Below, piece after piece: positions 51,261 to 60,420 of a stretch of DNA of 64,000 bases. Location of the stretch: positions 496,001 to 560,000 of the forward strand of contig NZ_WOFH01000001.1 of the NCBI RefSeq assembly GCF_009733595.1. The letters are read 5' to 3'. The number at the start of each line of letters is the position of its first letter. Position 1 is the first letter of the stretch. The translations under genes were made by a program, and so were the position numbers. The notes below the pieces were generated by a model, which was not told where the DNA came from, searched no databases, and was given only the letters and a program-made list of their open reading frames with translations. Source of the stretch: Actinomadura litoris. GTDB taxonomy: Bacteria > Actinomycetota > Actinomycetes > Streptosporangiales > Streptosporangiaceae.

Positions 51261-52145
51261 ATGGAGCTGCGCCAGCTTGAGTACTTCGTGGCGGTGACGG
51301 AGGAGGCCAGCTTCACCAAGGCCGCCGCCCGCCTGCACGTCGCCCAGCCGGGCGTCAGCGCGCAGATCCGGCAACTCGAACGCGAACTCGGCCAGCCCCT
51401 GCTGGACCGCTCCGGGCGGACCGTCCGGCTGACGGAGGTGGGCGCCGCCGTCCTGCCCTACGCGCGCGCGGCGCTGGCCGCGGTCGAGGGCGCGCGGCTG
51501 TCGGTGGACGAGCTGACCGGCCTGCTGCGCGGGCACGTCACGATCGGCACGATCGACTGGATCAGGTCGCTGGAGCTGCCCGCGATGCTGGCCGCCTTCC
51601 ACCGCGACCACCCGAACGTGGAGATCACCGTCACGCAGGAGGACACGGCCACCCTCGCCGCCGGCCTGCGCGCCGGACGGATCGACCTCGCGTTCCTCAG
51701 CCTCGCCTCCGAGCCGCCCGAGGGCCTGCGGACGCAGGTCGTCATCGAGCAGGACGTCTACGCGGCGGTCGCGCCCGGGCACGAGCTGGCGGGCCGTCCG
51801 ACGATCACGCTGGCGGCGCTCGCCGGGCACGACCTCGTCAGCCTGCCGAGGGGCACCGGGCTGCGCGCCGTCCTGGAGGAGGCGTGCGCGGACGCGGGCG
51901 TGCGCCCGCGCGTGGCGTTCGAGGCCGCCGAGCCGCCCGTCCTCGCGCAGCTCGCCGCGCACGGCCTGGGCGTGGCGATCCTGCCGGAGTCCGCCGCCCG
52001 CGCGTACGCGGACGAGCTGCGCCTGATGCCGATCGTCCGCCCGCGGTTGAGCGGACGCATCGCGCTGGCCTGGCGGGCCGAGGGTCCCCGCAGCCCCGCG
52101 GCCCGCGCGCTCATCGACCGCGCCCGCGCCCTCCCTCCGGTCTGA
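51261..52145 (+). CDS. LysR-family transcriptional regulator
   Basis: 294 residues starting MELRQLEYFVAVTEEASFTKAAARLHVAQPGVSAQIRQLERELGQPLLDR, a textbook LysR HTH. The effector domain contains LRGHVTIGTIDWIRSLELPAML and GLRAGRIDLAFLSL. Divergent from the histidine kinase gene with a 221-base gap that likely contains its binding sites. Co-inducer unknown. Confidence 0.94.
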   Translation: MELRQLEYFVAVTEEASFTKAAARLHVAQPGVSAQIRQLERELGQPLLDRSGRTVRLTEVGAAVLPYARAALAAVEGARLSVDELTGLLRGHVTIGTIDWIRSLELPAMLAAFHRDHPNVEITVTQEDTATLAAGLRAGRIDLAFLSLASEPPEGLRTQVVIEQDVYAAVAPGHELAGRPTITLAALAGHDLVSLPRGTGLRAVLEEACADAGVRPRVAFEAAEPPVLAQLAAHGLGVAILPESAARAYADELRLMPIVRPRLSGRIALAWRAEGPRSPAARALIDRARALPPV

Positions 52146-52244
52146 CGCGCACGCGGGTGTTACGTTCCAGACATATGGCTATATCGGCGCCTGGCCGGAT
52201 CGCTGCCCGATGGTCCCCCTCGGCCTCCGTCACGAGGGGAGGGA

Positions 52245-53189
52245 TCAGGCGGACCCGGCCCTGGCGTCCCGCAGCACGCCGTAGAGCACGTCCGGCTTGT
52301 TGGTGATGATGCCGTCGACACCGGCGCCGGCGGCCTGGCGCATCTTGGCGGGGTCGTCGACCGTCCACGTCTGGACGCGCATGTGCGCCGCGTGAATCTT
52401 CTTCACATACGACGCGGAAAGGTCGCGGAACGTCGGGTTGATCTGGTCGGCGTACTTCGCGAGCGCGGGCAGCTCGTCGGTCTCGGGCGTGCCGAGCAGC
52501 GCGGTCGGCACGGCGGGCAGCTTCGCGTGGAAGCGCTTCACCGACGCCCAGTCGAACGACTGGACCGTCAGCCTGCGCTGGCTCGCGTCGGGCCGCAGCC
52601 ACGACGGGTAGCGCTTCAGCTCGGTGGCGATCCGGCCCTCGATGCCGGGGTAGCTCGCCGGGTTCTTGATCTCCAGCAGCAGGCCGAGCCCGCGGCCGTT
52701 CATCGTCTTCAGGACCTCACCGAGCGTCGGAACCCGCTCGCCCTTGTACTTGGTGGAGAACCACGACCCCGCGTCCAGCTTCTTGATCTGGGCGAGCGTG
52801 AACGAGGAGACCTTCGTCCCCCGGCCGGGGAAGACGCTCTCCACATTGGTCGTGCGGGCGAGGGTGCCGTCGTGGACGATGACGAGCTTGTGGTCCTTGG
52901 TCTCCTGGACGTCGAGTTCGAACACGTCCGCGTGCTTGGCGCGTGCCAAGCGGAACGCCGCGATCGTGTTCTCCGGCGCGTAGGCCGACCCGCCGCGGTG
53001 CGCGACGTTGGAGATCTTGGAGCTGAGCGCGCCGGCCGCCGGGGCGGCGGTTCCGGGCCGCAGGTCGGGAGAACCTGGAAGCAGAGAGAGGGCGGGGGGC
53101 GGATCCGCGATCGCGGCGTCCGTCACGGATCCGGTGATCGTCGTCGTGGTCGCGACCGCGGCGAGCGCGAGACCGTACCGTCGGAACAT
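52245..53189 (-). CDS. secreted glycerophosphodiester phosphodiesterase
   Basis: 314 residues from the ATG at 53189 with GAGAGG upstream. Signal peptide to about TDAAIADP. The GDPD TIM-barrel catalytic set is present: H64-R65 in NVAHRGGSAYAPENT (with E73), E91 and D93 in ELDVQETKDH, and H106 in VIVHDGTL. Further barrel motifs are LGLLLEIKNP and RLTVQSFDW. It releases glycerol-3-phosphate and an alcohol from glycerophosphodiesters outside the membrane, serving phosphate or lipid turnover. Could be under phosphate control, but I see no clear PHO box. Confidence 0.93.
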   Translation of the reverse strand: MFRRYGLALAAVATTTTITGSVTDAAIADPPPALSLLPGSPDLRPGTAAPAAGALSSKISNVAHRGGSAYAPENTIAAFRLARAKHADVFELDVQETKDHKLVIVHDGTLARTTNVESVFPGRGTKVSSFTLAQIKKLDAGSWFSTKYKGERVPTLGEVLKTMNGRGLGLLLEIKNPASYPGIEGRIATELKRYPSWLRPDASQRRLTVQSFDWASVKRFHAKLPAVPTALLGTPETDELPALAKYADQINPTFRDLSASYVKKIHAAHMRVQTWTVDDPAKMRQAAGAGVDGIITNKPDVLYGVLRDARAGSA

Positions 53190-53347
53190 CTTCACCTCTC
53201 GAAGGCTGGGTGATGTCACCCCCACGGTTGATCCGCTTGATGACACGGGAGTGACGAAGCGGTAGCAGGCTATGTACGAGCAGTGACAATACGTATCCGC
53301 GACCGTGCGGCGCGAGGGCAACACGGAGTGTTCCTGAAATGTTGCAG

Positions 53348-55090
53348 CTATTCGCTTTCTTCTGATTTGTCGGACTCGACCGGAAGGGGTGCGCCGGGCT
53401 CCAGCTCCGCGGGCGGCCCCTGCCGGGACAGCCGCGCCGCCCGCGCGAGGATCAGCGTCCCGGCCAGCACCCTGCGGCTCCGGCGCAGCCCCGGCGGGCG
53501 CGGGAAGCGGACGCGGCGGGCCGACGGCGGCCCGCCCCGCGCGGGCCGGTCCGCCTTGGGCATCGGCACCGGGACGGCGGGCGGGCGCGGCGCGGCCAGC
53601 CGCGTCGGACGCCTCCTCCCCCGCAGCGTGACCGACTTGCCGAGCGCCCACTCGTCCGCCTCGCCGAGGTGGGCGAGGTCCAGCACGGGCGCCGAGGCGA
53701 GCACCCGTCCTGAGGTCATCTTCGCGAGGTCGCTCAGCCGCGCCGCCTCGTTCACCGGGTCGCCGATCACCGTGTACTCGAAGCGCTGCTCGGCGCCGAT
53801 GTACCCGGCGACGACCGGACCGGCCGACACGCCGATCCCCGCGTCCAGCGTCGGGACGTCCTCGCGCAGCCGCGCCGCCAGCTCCCGCGCGGCGCCGAGC
53901 GCCCCGCCCGCCGGGTCCGGCAGCTCGGCGGGCGCGCCGAAGATCGCGAGCGCCGCGTCGCCCTCGAACTTGTTGATCCACCCGCCGTGCCGCGCGACCA
54001 CGGCCACCACCACGCCGAAGAACCGGTTGAGCAGGCTCACCACCTCGTCCGGGCTGCGCGTCTCGGCCAGCCGCGTGGACCCGGTCAGGTCGACGAACAG
54101 CACCGCCACCTCGCGCGTCTCGCCGCCGAGCCGGACGTCGCGCTCCAGCGCCAGGCCCGCGACCTCCTCGCCGACATGCCGCTCGAACAGGTCCCGGAGC
54201 CGCTCATGATCGCGGAGACCGGCCACCATGTGGTTGAACCCCGCCTGGAGCTGCCCGACCTCGCTCGCGTCGTACACCGACACCTCGGCCCCGAGATCGC
54301 CCCGCTCGACCTGGGCCATGCCCATCCGCACCGACTTGATCGGATCGGCGATCGCCCGTGTCGCCATATAGGTGACATAGACGCCGACGATCAGCGCGGC
54401 GCCGCCCAGCCCCAGAATGGTGATCGCGAGTTGGGTGGCGCCGATGTCGGGCGCCGCGAGCGCGGCGACGGCCACGCAGATCAGCCCGAACACCGGGATC
54501 GCGGTGCCGAGCGCCCACGCCAGCATCACCCGCGTGGTCACCCCCGGCAGCCGGAACCTCCGGGGCGGCTCCGCCGCGAGCACCAGCGCCGCCGCGGGCC
54601 GCAGCAGCCGCTCCGACAGCAGATACATGATCGTGCACGTCGTCGCGGCGCCGAGCAGGCACGTCAGGCCCGTCTTCACAGCGAGCCGTCCGGTGAACAG
54701 CACGAGGTCGAGGACGGCCCAGCCGATCGCCCCGAGCACCCACAGACCGCCCATGAGCATCGTCAACCGGAGCGGTCCAAGCAGGACCGCGCGTCCCTGC
54801 CGCCGGTCGGGGATCCCCCCGTCCCGCGCCAGCCGGACGACCGGACGCCACAACCGCAGCCCCGCCGCCAGCGCCACCGGCACCGCGAACGCCGGGTAGC
54901 CGAAGAACGCGGCGGCGTTCACCAGGTGCACGTGGTTCCGGTCCTTCAGCGGCGGATCCGGGACCACGAACGTCGCGAACAGCAGCACCACCAGCGCGCC
55001 GACCATGTTCGCCACACCGACCACGATCAGCAGGACCCAGCGGACGCGGACCTCCAGCATGGTGCGCGGCACGACGGACAGGCGGGTCAC
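53348..55090 (-). CDS. membrane adenylate/guanylate cyclase with HAMP
   Basis: 580 residues. Six membrane helices span residues ~18-240, a HAMP domain lies at ~242-295 (ATRAIADPIKSVRMGMAQVERGDLG) and a class III cyclase domain at ~320-500. Metal Asp D334 (FVDLTGSTRL) and D378, the adenine-type K374 (INKFEGDAA) and the downstream VIGDPVNEAARL are present. It therefore looks like an active adenylate cyclase of the six-helix HAMP type known from mycobacteria (Rv1318c-like). The tail (500-580) is Pro/Arg-rich and disordered. The cAMP made could feed the CNB protein encoded 4 kb away. Confidence 0.92.
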   Translation of the reverse strand: MTRLSVVPRTMLEVRVRWVLLIVVGVANMVGALVVLLFATFVVPDPPLKDRNHVHLVNAAAFFGYPAFAVPVALAAGLRLWRPVVRLARDGGIPDRRQGRAVLLGPLRLTMLMGGLWVLGAIGWAVLDLVLFTGRLAVKTGLTCLLGAATTCTIMYLLSERLLRPAAALVLAAEPPRRFRLPGVTTRVMLAWALGTAIPVFGLICVAVAALAAPDIGATQLAITILGLGGAALIVGVYVTYMATRAIADPIKSVRMGMAQVERGDLGAEVSVYDASEVGQLQAGFNHMVAGLRDHERLRDLFERHVGEEVAGLALERDVRLGGETREVAVLFVDLTGSTRLAETRSPDEVVSLLNRFFGVVVAVVARHGGWINKFEGDAALAIFGAPAELPDPAGGALGAARELAARLREDVPTLDAGIGVSAGPVVAGYIGAEQRFEYTVIGDPVNEAARLSDLAKMTSGRVLASAPVLDLAHLGEADEWALGKSVTLRGRRRPTRLAAPRPPAVPVPMPKADRPARGGPPSARRVRFPRPPGLRRSRRVLAGTLILARAARLSRQGPPAELEPGAPLPVESDKSEESE

Positions 55091-55173
55091 GGGGCGCCTC
55101 CGGGGGTCAAGGCCCCATCATCGCACCGGGGGACGGGGCGGGACGCCCACTCCGGCGTCCCGACCCCGCCCGT

Positions 55174-56592
55174 TCACGCGCTGGTGCTCTCCTCCGCCAG
55201 CGGCGCGCTCACCGCCGGGGTCTGCGACGTCCGCCGGACGAACGGCCAGCCCACCACCACGAGGGCGAGCCATCCCGCCATCACATACAGCGCGATCCTC
55301 GTGTCGGACTCCCACGCGATCGTCACCGTGACGAACACGAAGAACGCGAGGACCATCCAGTTCGTGTACGGCGCCCACGGCATCCGGTACGACACCTTGG
55401 GCAGCGCGCCCGCCGCCACCTTCCGCCGGTAGGCCATGTGCGCGACGAGGATGACCGCCCACACCAGGATGGCCCCACCCGTCGACACCGAGGTGATGTA
55501 CTCGAACGCCTTCTCCGGCACCACCGCGTTGATCACGACGCCGATGCCCATGACCAGCGTCGAGATCACCAGCGTCAGCACCGGCACACCGCGCCCGTTC
55601 AGGGCGGCCACCGCCTTCGGGCCGTCCCCGTTCACGCCGGCCGTCCGCAGCATCCGCGACGTCGAGTACAACCCGCCCGCGTTACACGAGGACAGCGCCG
55701 CCGTGAGCACGACGAAGTTGACGATGTCCCCGCCGCCCGGAATGCCGATCTTGTCGAAGGCCAGCACGAACGGGCTCGCGCCGCCCTTGAACTCCGTCCA
55801 CGGCACCACCGCGAGGATCACCAGCAGCGACCCGAGGTAGAACAGCGCGAACCGCAGCGGCAGCGAGTTGATCGCCCGCGGGATGTTCTTCTCCGGGTCC
55901 TTCGCCTCGCTCGCCGTCACACCCACCAGCTCGACGCCCAGGTAGGCGAACATCACCATCTGCAATGTCATGATCATCGGGCTGACGCCCTCGGGGAAGA
56001 ACCCGCCATGCGACCACAGGTTCTGGACCTCCGCCGTGTCGCCCGCGTCGCTGAACCCGAAGGCGAGCACCCCGATCCCGACCAGGATCATCATCACGAT
56101 CGCCGCGACCTTGATCATCGCGAACCAGAACTCCAGCTCGCCGAACAGCTTGACCGAGATCAGGTTGACCACGAACAGCACGATGAGCGCCACCAGCGCC
56201 GTCTGCCACTGCTCGACGCCCGGCCACCACTTCTGGATGTAGGTCCCGGCCGCGGTCAGCTCCGCCATGCCGGTCGTGACCCAGATGATCCAGTACGTCC
56301 ACGTCGTGGCGTACCCCCAGAAGGGCCCCAGGAACTCCCGCGCGTACCCCGCGAAACCCCCCTCCACCCGCCGATAGCTGAGCAGCTCACCGAGCGCCCG
56401 CATCACGAAGAACAACATCAGTCCGGCGACCGCGTAGGTCAGGATCAGGCTGGGCCCCGCCTTGGCGATGTTCTCCCCGGCCCCGAGGAACAGCCCGGTA
56501 CCGATCGTCCCGCCGATCGCCAGCATCTGGATCTGGCGCGTTCCAAGCCCTCGTTGGTAGTCCTCTGCCTGGTCCGGGAGCTTTTCGACCAT
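55174..56592 (-). CDS. APC-superfamily amino-acid permease
   Basis: 472 residues from the ATG at 56592, with GAGAGG upstream; a longer frame begins in unrelated sequence. Twelve membrane helices. The amino-acid permease (AAT, GABA/proline-type) signature is clear: LGTRQIQMLAIGGTIGTGLFLGAGENIAKAGPS and YRRVEGGFAGYAREFLGPFWGYATTWTYWI. It imports a neutral amino acid or GABA with protons; the exact substrate cannot be read. A perfect 24-bp palindrome lies 23 bases upstream of the start and probably binds a regulator. Confidence 0.92.
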   Translation of the reverse strand: MVEKLPDQAEDYQRGLGTRQIQMLAIGGTIGTGLFLGAGENIAKAGPSLILTYAVAGLMLFFVMRALGELLSYRRVEGGFAGYAREFLGPFWGYATTWTYWIIWVTTGMAELTAAGTYIQKWWPGVEQWQTALVALIVLFVVNLISVKLFGELEFWFAMIKVAAIVMMILVGIGVLAFGFSDAGDTAEVQNLWSHGGFFPEGVSPMIMTLQMVMFAYLGVELVGVTASEAKDPEKNIPRAINSLPLRFALFYLGSLLVILAVVPWTEFKGGASPFVLAFDKIGIPGGGDIVNFVVLTAALSSCNAGGLYSTSRMLRTAGVNGDGPKAVAALNGRGVPVLTLVISTLVMGIGVVINAVVPEKAFEYITSVSTGGAILVWAVILVAHMAYRRKVAAGALPKVSYRMPWAPYTNWMVLAFFVFVTVTIAWESDTRIALYVMAGWLALVVVGWPFVRRTSQTPAVSAPLAEESTSA

Positions 56593-56614
56593 GCACTCGG
56601 CCTCTCTCGCACGT

Positions 56615-56638
56615 CTACTCTGACCCGGGTCAGAGTAG
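56615..56638 (-). promoter_or_regulatory. perfect 24-bp palindromic operator upstream of permease
   Basis: Arms CTACTCTGACCC and GGGTCAGAGTAG are exact reverse complements with no spacer, at 56615-56638, 23 bases before the permease ATG. The length and centre (CCCGGG) fit a TetR- or GntR-type dimer site. TACTCT within it could double as a -10 box on the minus strand. No such regulator gene is visible nearby. Confidence 0.75.
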
Positions 56639-56844
56639 GAACTCAGACCACAAAAGCGAAACACCCACCACACCGGACTCCGAACCCGCTCTCGATCGGT
56701 ATCGCCCCGGTACCGCCCCGTTACCCTCCGTCCCCCCGGCCAACCGCAATCGAGTTGGCGCCGCCCTCGGCCATCGCGTATGCTCTCGGACGTCGCCAAG
56801 CGCCGGTGACACCCCTCCCGAGCAAGCCAGGCTCGGATCAGCAA

Positions 56845-56919
56845 GGTCCTGTGGAGCAGTTAGGAGTGCTCGCCACCCTGTCAAGGTGGAGGCCGCGGGT
56901 TCAAATCCCGTCAGGACCG
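56845..56919 (+). tRNA. tRNA-Asp (GUC)
   Basis: A complete cloverleaf can be folded. Acceptor arms are GGTCCTG/CAGGACC, the D stem is GAGC/GCTC, and the anticodon stem CCACC/GGTGG encloses CTGTCAA with anticodon GTC. The T stem is GCGGG/CCCGT around TTCAAAT, and the discriminator is G. No encoded CCA. Confidence 0.96.
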
Positions 56920-56940
56920 CGCAGGCGCCCCGCGCGCCCT

Positions 56941-57014
56941 GGGCAGGTAGCTCAGTCGGTACGAGCGTCCGCCTGAAAAGCGGAAGGTCGGCGGTTCGAC
57001 CCCGCCCCTGCCCA
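56941..57014 (+). tRNA. tRNA-Phe (GAA)
   Basis: Acceptor arms are GGGCAGG/CCTGCCC, the D stem is GCTC/GAGC, and the anticodon stem TCCGC/GCGGA encloses CTGAAAA with anticodon GAA. The T stem is GGCGG/CCGCC around TTCGACC, and the discriminator is A. It follows tRNA-Asp by 21 bases and is the likely integration site of the element to its right. Confidence 0.96.
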
Positions 57015-57035
57015 CACTTACAAGCAGCAAAGAAT

Positions 57036-57068
57036 GGCCTCTGACCAGTGCTTACGCGGTCAGGGGCC
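57036..57068 (+). terminator. terminator of the tRNA pair
   Basis: GGCCTCTGACC (57036-57046) pairs with GGTCAGGGGCC (57058-57068) with one mismatch (an A-G pairing position), loop 11 bases, followed by GTTTCT. It lies 22 bases after tRNA-Phe. Confidence 0.7.
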
Positions 57069-57245
57069 GTTTCTATCTGTCCGGCTGTGTCCGGCCGCCA
57101 CCGGCTGGTTCCGGCTGGCCGTGCGGAATACATGCGGAAAGCCCAAGCCCCGCGCTTGATCAGCACGGGGCCTGGCTACACTCACATCTGCATCATCGAG
57201 GGGCGTTCGGGATGGCTACTTGACCGGTCTCCATCCCGGCGCACC

Positions 57246-57470
57246 TCACCCCTCCGGGGGGTAGGGGTCGTGCCCGTAGGTGCTCTCGAACTCGATCGTC
57301 CCGTCCTCGCGCATCACCTTGAGCTGGCTCGGCGCGTTCGCCTTCGCCACCCGGCGGCCCTCGGCAACTGCGACGGCCTTCAGGACGTGCTCGAACAGCA
57401 CGCGCCGGCTGTGCTTCACCTGCCACTTTGAGTCGTGGGGTACGACCCAGTAGACCTTGCGATCGGTCAC
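57246..57470 (-). CDS. DUF2188 protein
   Basis: 74 residues from a GTG with GGAGG upstream. The sequence KVYWVVPHDSKWQVKHSRR, EHVLKAVAVAEGRRVAKANAPSQLKVMREDGTIEFE is the complete DUF2188 fold, a small three-stranded sheet with helix of unknown role that is common in mobile DNA and phages. It is divergent from the HTH gene, and the two share the palindromic operator region. Confidence 0.85.
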   Translation of the reverse strand: MTDRKVYWVVPHDSKWQVKHSRRVLFEHVLKAVAVAEGRRVAKANAPSQLKVMREDGTIEFESTYGHDPYPPEG

Positions 57471-57489
57471 GGCTTCTTGCTCCCTCCTC

Positions 57490-57522
57490 CTACGCAGGTA
57501 CCTGCGTAGAAGTCGTTACAAT
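57490..57522 (+). promoter_or_regulatory. 20-bp perfect palindrome plus -10 box between divergent cargo genes
   Basis: CTACGCAGGT and ACCTGCGTAG (57490-57509) form a perfect 20-bp palindrome. TACAAT at 57517-57522 is a good -10 box for the plus-strand HTH gene, and the palindrome overlaps where its -35 box should be. It lies 20 bases before the DUF2188 start on the other strand. Autoregulation by the HTH protein is the natural inference. Confidence 0.7.
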
Positions 57523-57616
57523 GCTGCTGACGACGAACATCGCCACGAGCAGGATCGTAGGGACTCGGGGGGCTAACGTCAAACGGTGCGGCTGATCTGA
57601 AACACGGAGTAGAATC

Positions 57617-58930
57617 ATGGCAGGTCGGAGCAGGTTGGACACGGAGAGTCTCTACGCGGCCTTGGACGCACAGCGCCAAGGACGAGGACTGTCCTGGAGA
57701 CAGCTCGCGAAGGAAGTCGGAGTGAGTCCGTCTACGATGACAAGGCTCGCCCAGGGGCAACGCCCCGATGTCGATGCTTTTGCCGCCTTGGTCCGTTGGC
57801 TCGGCCAGCCAGCCGACACCTTCCTGATAGCCGACTCAGCGCATAGAGTTGGCTCACCGGTAACGGCCGAAGAGACTGACCTCGTCGCCCAACTCGCTCC
57901 AACCCTGAGAGGTCGCCGAGATCTTGACGAAGGAGACGTACGCTACCTGGAAGATCTCCTTAGGGTCGCATACCAAGGACTCAAGACCAAGATGAATCAC
58001 AAATTCAGCGACCTGTACGAGCCGTTCGTTGAATGGGTTTATGATCGCGCGGATAGCCCTCTCGGCGACGTCGATTTCCGCGATTTCAGCGACGCCTATC
58101 ACTTGGACGTAAGCGCTTCCTTTGCACTTCTGCGTTACTGCAAGGAGCGGGGACTGCTGGACGACAGGTTCAGTACACTCGGCAGCCCGGCTGCGAATAT
58201 GACCCCGATGGGCACCCAGTGGGTGGAGGATCGCCGGCGTCGACGCAAAGATCCGACACTCAGAATCGCCGCTGCTCGCAGAGGTCTCCTTATCTGGCTC
58301 TGGAAGCAGAAGCAATCTGGAGCACATTTCCCGATCACAGAGAAGTTCCTCGACTTCGACGACTCCGTTTTCGAGGGTGACCGCCTTCTAATGGATGAAG
58401 TCGACCGAGCAAGCGCCTACCTCGCGGAAAAGGGACTCATCCACGGAGTAGAGGTTGACCAGAGGCGTGGACCCGTCCGAGCTGAGACGACGCCCGCTGG
58501 AGACGATTGCGTAGAACGTTTCGGAGGAGATGTGGCCGAGTACGAGCGTCGAGGCGTCCAGGACAGTGGACCTGTCTTCCACATCTATGGAGACAATACC
58601 GGCAACATCGCAGCGAATAGCCGCGACATCACCATGAACGCCAAGACCATCAAAGGCATAGCCATGGCGGATGTGGTGATGTTTGCTCGGGCCCTACGCC
58701 AATCAACACCGTTGCTGGGCCTTCCCGAAGAAGAAGCCGCTGAACTGGTGGACTTGGCAAACCGGATAGAACAAGAGGCTTCCGGTGAAGCACCAGACCT
58801 CAATCGCCTCCAGCGATGGGGGGCCAACGCGCTTGGGTTGCTGAACTCTCCCGTCGTCAGCGGAGCGCTCGGAGGAGTTCTGGCCTCTTACGGAGGTACC
58901 GTGCTTCCCGGCTTGCCGCCAACGTCATGA
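57617..58930 (+). CDS. HTH protein with unknown effector-like C-terminus
   Basis: 437 residues. An XRE-type HTH spans ~25-70 (LSWRQLAKEVGVSPSTMTRLAQGQRP). The middle (~85-310) is helical and unrecognised; MTPMGTQWVEDRRRR and FDDSVFEGDRLLMDEVDRASAYLAEKGLI resemble winged-helix segments. At 319-340 stands PVFHIYGDNTGNIAANSRDIT, a G/N-rich strand-turn motif like the short amyloid-type or self-association motifs of some bacterial immune proteins. A helical segment and a hydrophobic Gly/Ala-rich end (~405-430) follow. GC and codon use are clearly lower than the chromosome (AAA, ATA, ACA codons), supporting acquired cargo. Function not assigned. Confidence 0.7.
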   Translation: MAGRSRLDTESLYAALDAQRQGRGLSWRQLAKEVGVSPSTMTRLAQGQRPDVDAFAALVRWLGQPADTFLIADSAHRVGSPVTAEETDLVAQLAPTLRGRRDLDEGDVRYLEDLLRVAYQGLKTKMNHKFSDLYEPFVEWVYDRADSPLGDVDFRDFSDAYHLDVSASFALLRYCKERGLLDDRFSTLGSPAANMTPMGTQWVEDRRRRRKDPTLRIAAARRGLLIWLWKQKQSGAHFPITEKFLDFDDSVFEGDRLLMDEVDRASAYLAEKGLIHGVEVDQRRGPVRAETTPAGDDCVERFGGDVAEYERRGVQDSGPVFHIYGDNTGNIAANSRDITMNAKTIKGIAMADVVMFARALRQSTPLLGLPEEEAAELVDLANRIEQEASGEAPDLNRLQRWGANALGLLNSPVVSGALGGVLASYGGTVLPGLPPTS

Positions 58931-58966
58931 GTAGTTAAGCCATGACATCCGGATGTTAGACAGTGA

Positions 58967-58996
58967 GGGCACCCAATCGTCAAAGATTGGGTGCCC
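58967..58996. terminator. bidirectional hairpin terminator
   Basis: GGGCACCCAATC (58967-58978) pairs perfectly with GATTGGGTGCCC (58985-58996) around a six-base loop, between the convergent HTH and integrase genes. No long T-run is present, but the 12-bp stem and position fit a shared terminator. A smaller palindrome ACATCCGGATGT lies at 58945-58956. Confidence 0.75.
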
Positions 58997-59016
58997 AGGT
59001 CGCCGAGCTTCTAAGG

Positions 59017-60420
59017 TCACTCGCGCAACGCTTGCTCAATGCGGCGTTTGGCGGCCTCGTCTTGCCCTTGGATGCACTTGGCGTAGACGCGGAGCAGGAC
59101 TTCGACGCTGTGGCCGGCCCACTTGGCGATGTCTGTCGGCGGCACTCCCCCGTTAAGCCAGGTGGACACGCACGCGTGCCGGAGGTCGTAGACCCTCCTG
59201 GCGAGCGGTGAAGCGTAGTCGACGTCACTCAGCGCCGCCTGGCGGGCCGCATCCCACGCGCGGCGGTAGGTGATGCTGGCTAGTTCGCCGCCGCGGATTC
59301 CCCAGAATAGGCGCCCGCCGGGGCCGGGGCCGATGTCGCGCAGGTGGGCGCGCAGGATGCGGGTAAGCGGCGGCGGGGTCGGCACGCGGCGCCATGCGCC
59401 CTCGGCGCGGCCTTTGAGCTGGCGCTGTTCCCGGTTGGCGCCGTCGTCGGTCCAGTCGGTTCCGACTTCCGGGCTGGCGGTGTTGAAGCGCAGTTCCCCC
59501 CAGTCGTCGGCGGGTTCTTGCCACTTCTGGGCTTCGTCGTCCCAGACCAGAGCGGGAAGCGTGACGTTCTCGACGCGGAGGTTCACGGCTTCTTCCGGGC
59601 GAAGCGCGGCGTAGTAGATGACGGCGAAGAAGGCCATGAGGCGTTCCCCGCTCGGTCTCTGCCGACGGACCGCTTCGAGGAGTCGGCGCGCTTGGGTGTG
59701 GTTGACCACCGAACGGCGGTCGACCTCGGCGGAACTCTTGCTCCGTGCCTTCCATTTCGTCGTCTTGATCGGGTTGTTGGGCAGCACGTCGATTTCCACG
59801 GCGTATTCGCACGCGTGGTGCAGGATCGCGCGGTTGCGTTGGACGGAGGACGGCGCGGCCGGCTTGCCGTCGAGGCGCGTGGCCGCGGCGTCGAGGAGTT
59901 CCCGGACGGCGGCGGGGTCGTTCAGCACGGACATGGGCTTGGTGTTGTTCTCGACCCAGCGCAGGACCTCGGCGGCGTTCGGCGGGCACGCCGGGCGGTT
60001 CTTGGTGTTGAACGCCCATCGGCGAAGCGCGGTCCGGATGTGCTGGTCTTTGGGCTTGCCGCGTTCGGTGGCGAGCATCGCGGGCGTGACGGTGACGAGA
60101 GCCCATGCCGTGTTCGCGCGGTGCTTGGCAGAGATGCCCTTCCACTTTATGTCGATGTAGGCGAGGCAGAACGCATACCAGGACATGTCTTTCTTGGCGC
60201 GGCCCCAACTCACCGGGCGGCCGGTGGTGAGGTCGAACGCCTCGCCCTTACGGGCGGCGGCGCGCAACTCTGCTTGGAAGCTGTCGACTTGAGCCTTGAC
60301 ACGGAAGGATTCGCGCCACACCTGGGGACCAACCTTCCACCGGGCGGTGTAAGTGGTGACGCTCTTTCCCTTGTAGACCTCGGTCTTGTAGATGCGAACG
60401 TCGTAGGTGATGTTGTGCAT
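59017..60420 (-). CDS. int: tyrosine site-specific integrase
   Basis: 467 residues from the ATG at 60420, which overlaps the xis stop (TGATG). An Arm-binding-type N-terminus (MHNITYDVRIYKTEVYKGKS) and core-binding domain precede the catalytic domain. Catalytic residues are R274 (YYAALRPEEAVNLR), R414 in VYDLRHACVSTWL, H437 (KWAGHSV) and the nucleophile Y446 (RVYAKC). The first His of the usual HxxR is Tyr, as is common in actinobacterial integrases. It should recombine the element with the chromosome, most plausibly at tRNA-Phe. Confidence 0.94.
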   Translation of the reverse strand: MHNITYDVRIYKTEVYKGKSVTTYTARWKVGPQVWRESFRVKAQVDSFQAELRAAARKGEAFDLTTGRPVSWGRAKKDMSWYAFCLAYIDIKWKGISAKHRANTAWALVTVTPAMLATERGKPKDQHIRTALRRWAFNTKNRPACPPNAAEVLRWVENNTKPMSVLNDPAAVRELLDAAATRLDGKPAAPSSVQRNRAILHHACEYAVEIDVLPNNPIKTTKWKARSKSSAEVDRRSVVNHTQARRLLEAVRRQRPSGERLMAFFAVIYYAALRPEEAVNLRVENVTLPALVWDDEAQKWQEPADDWGELRFNTASPEVGTDWTDDGANREQRQLKGRAEGAWRRVPTPPPLTRILRAHLRDIGPGPGGRLFWGIRGGELASITYRRAWDAARQAALSDVDYASPLARRVYDLRHACVSTWLNGGVPPTDIAKWAGHSVEVLLRVYAKCIQGQDEAAKRRIEQALRE

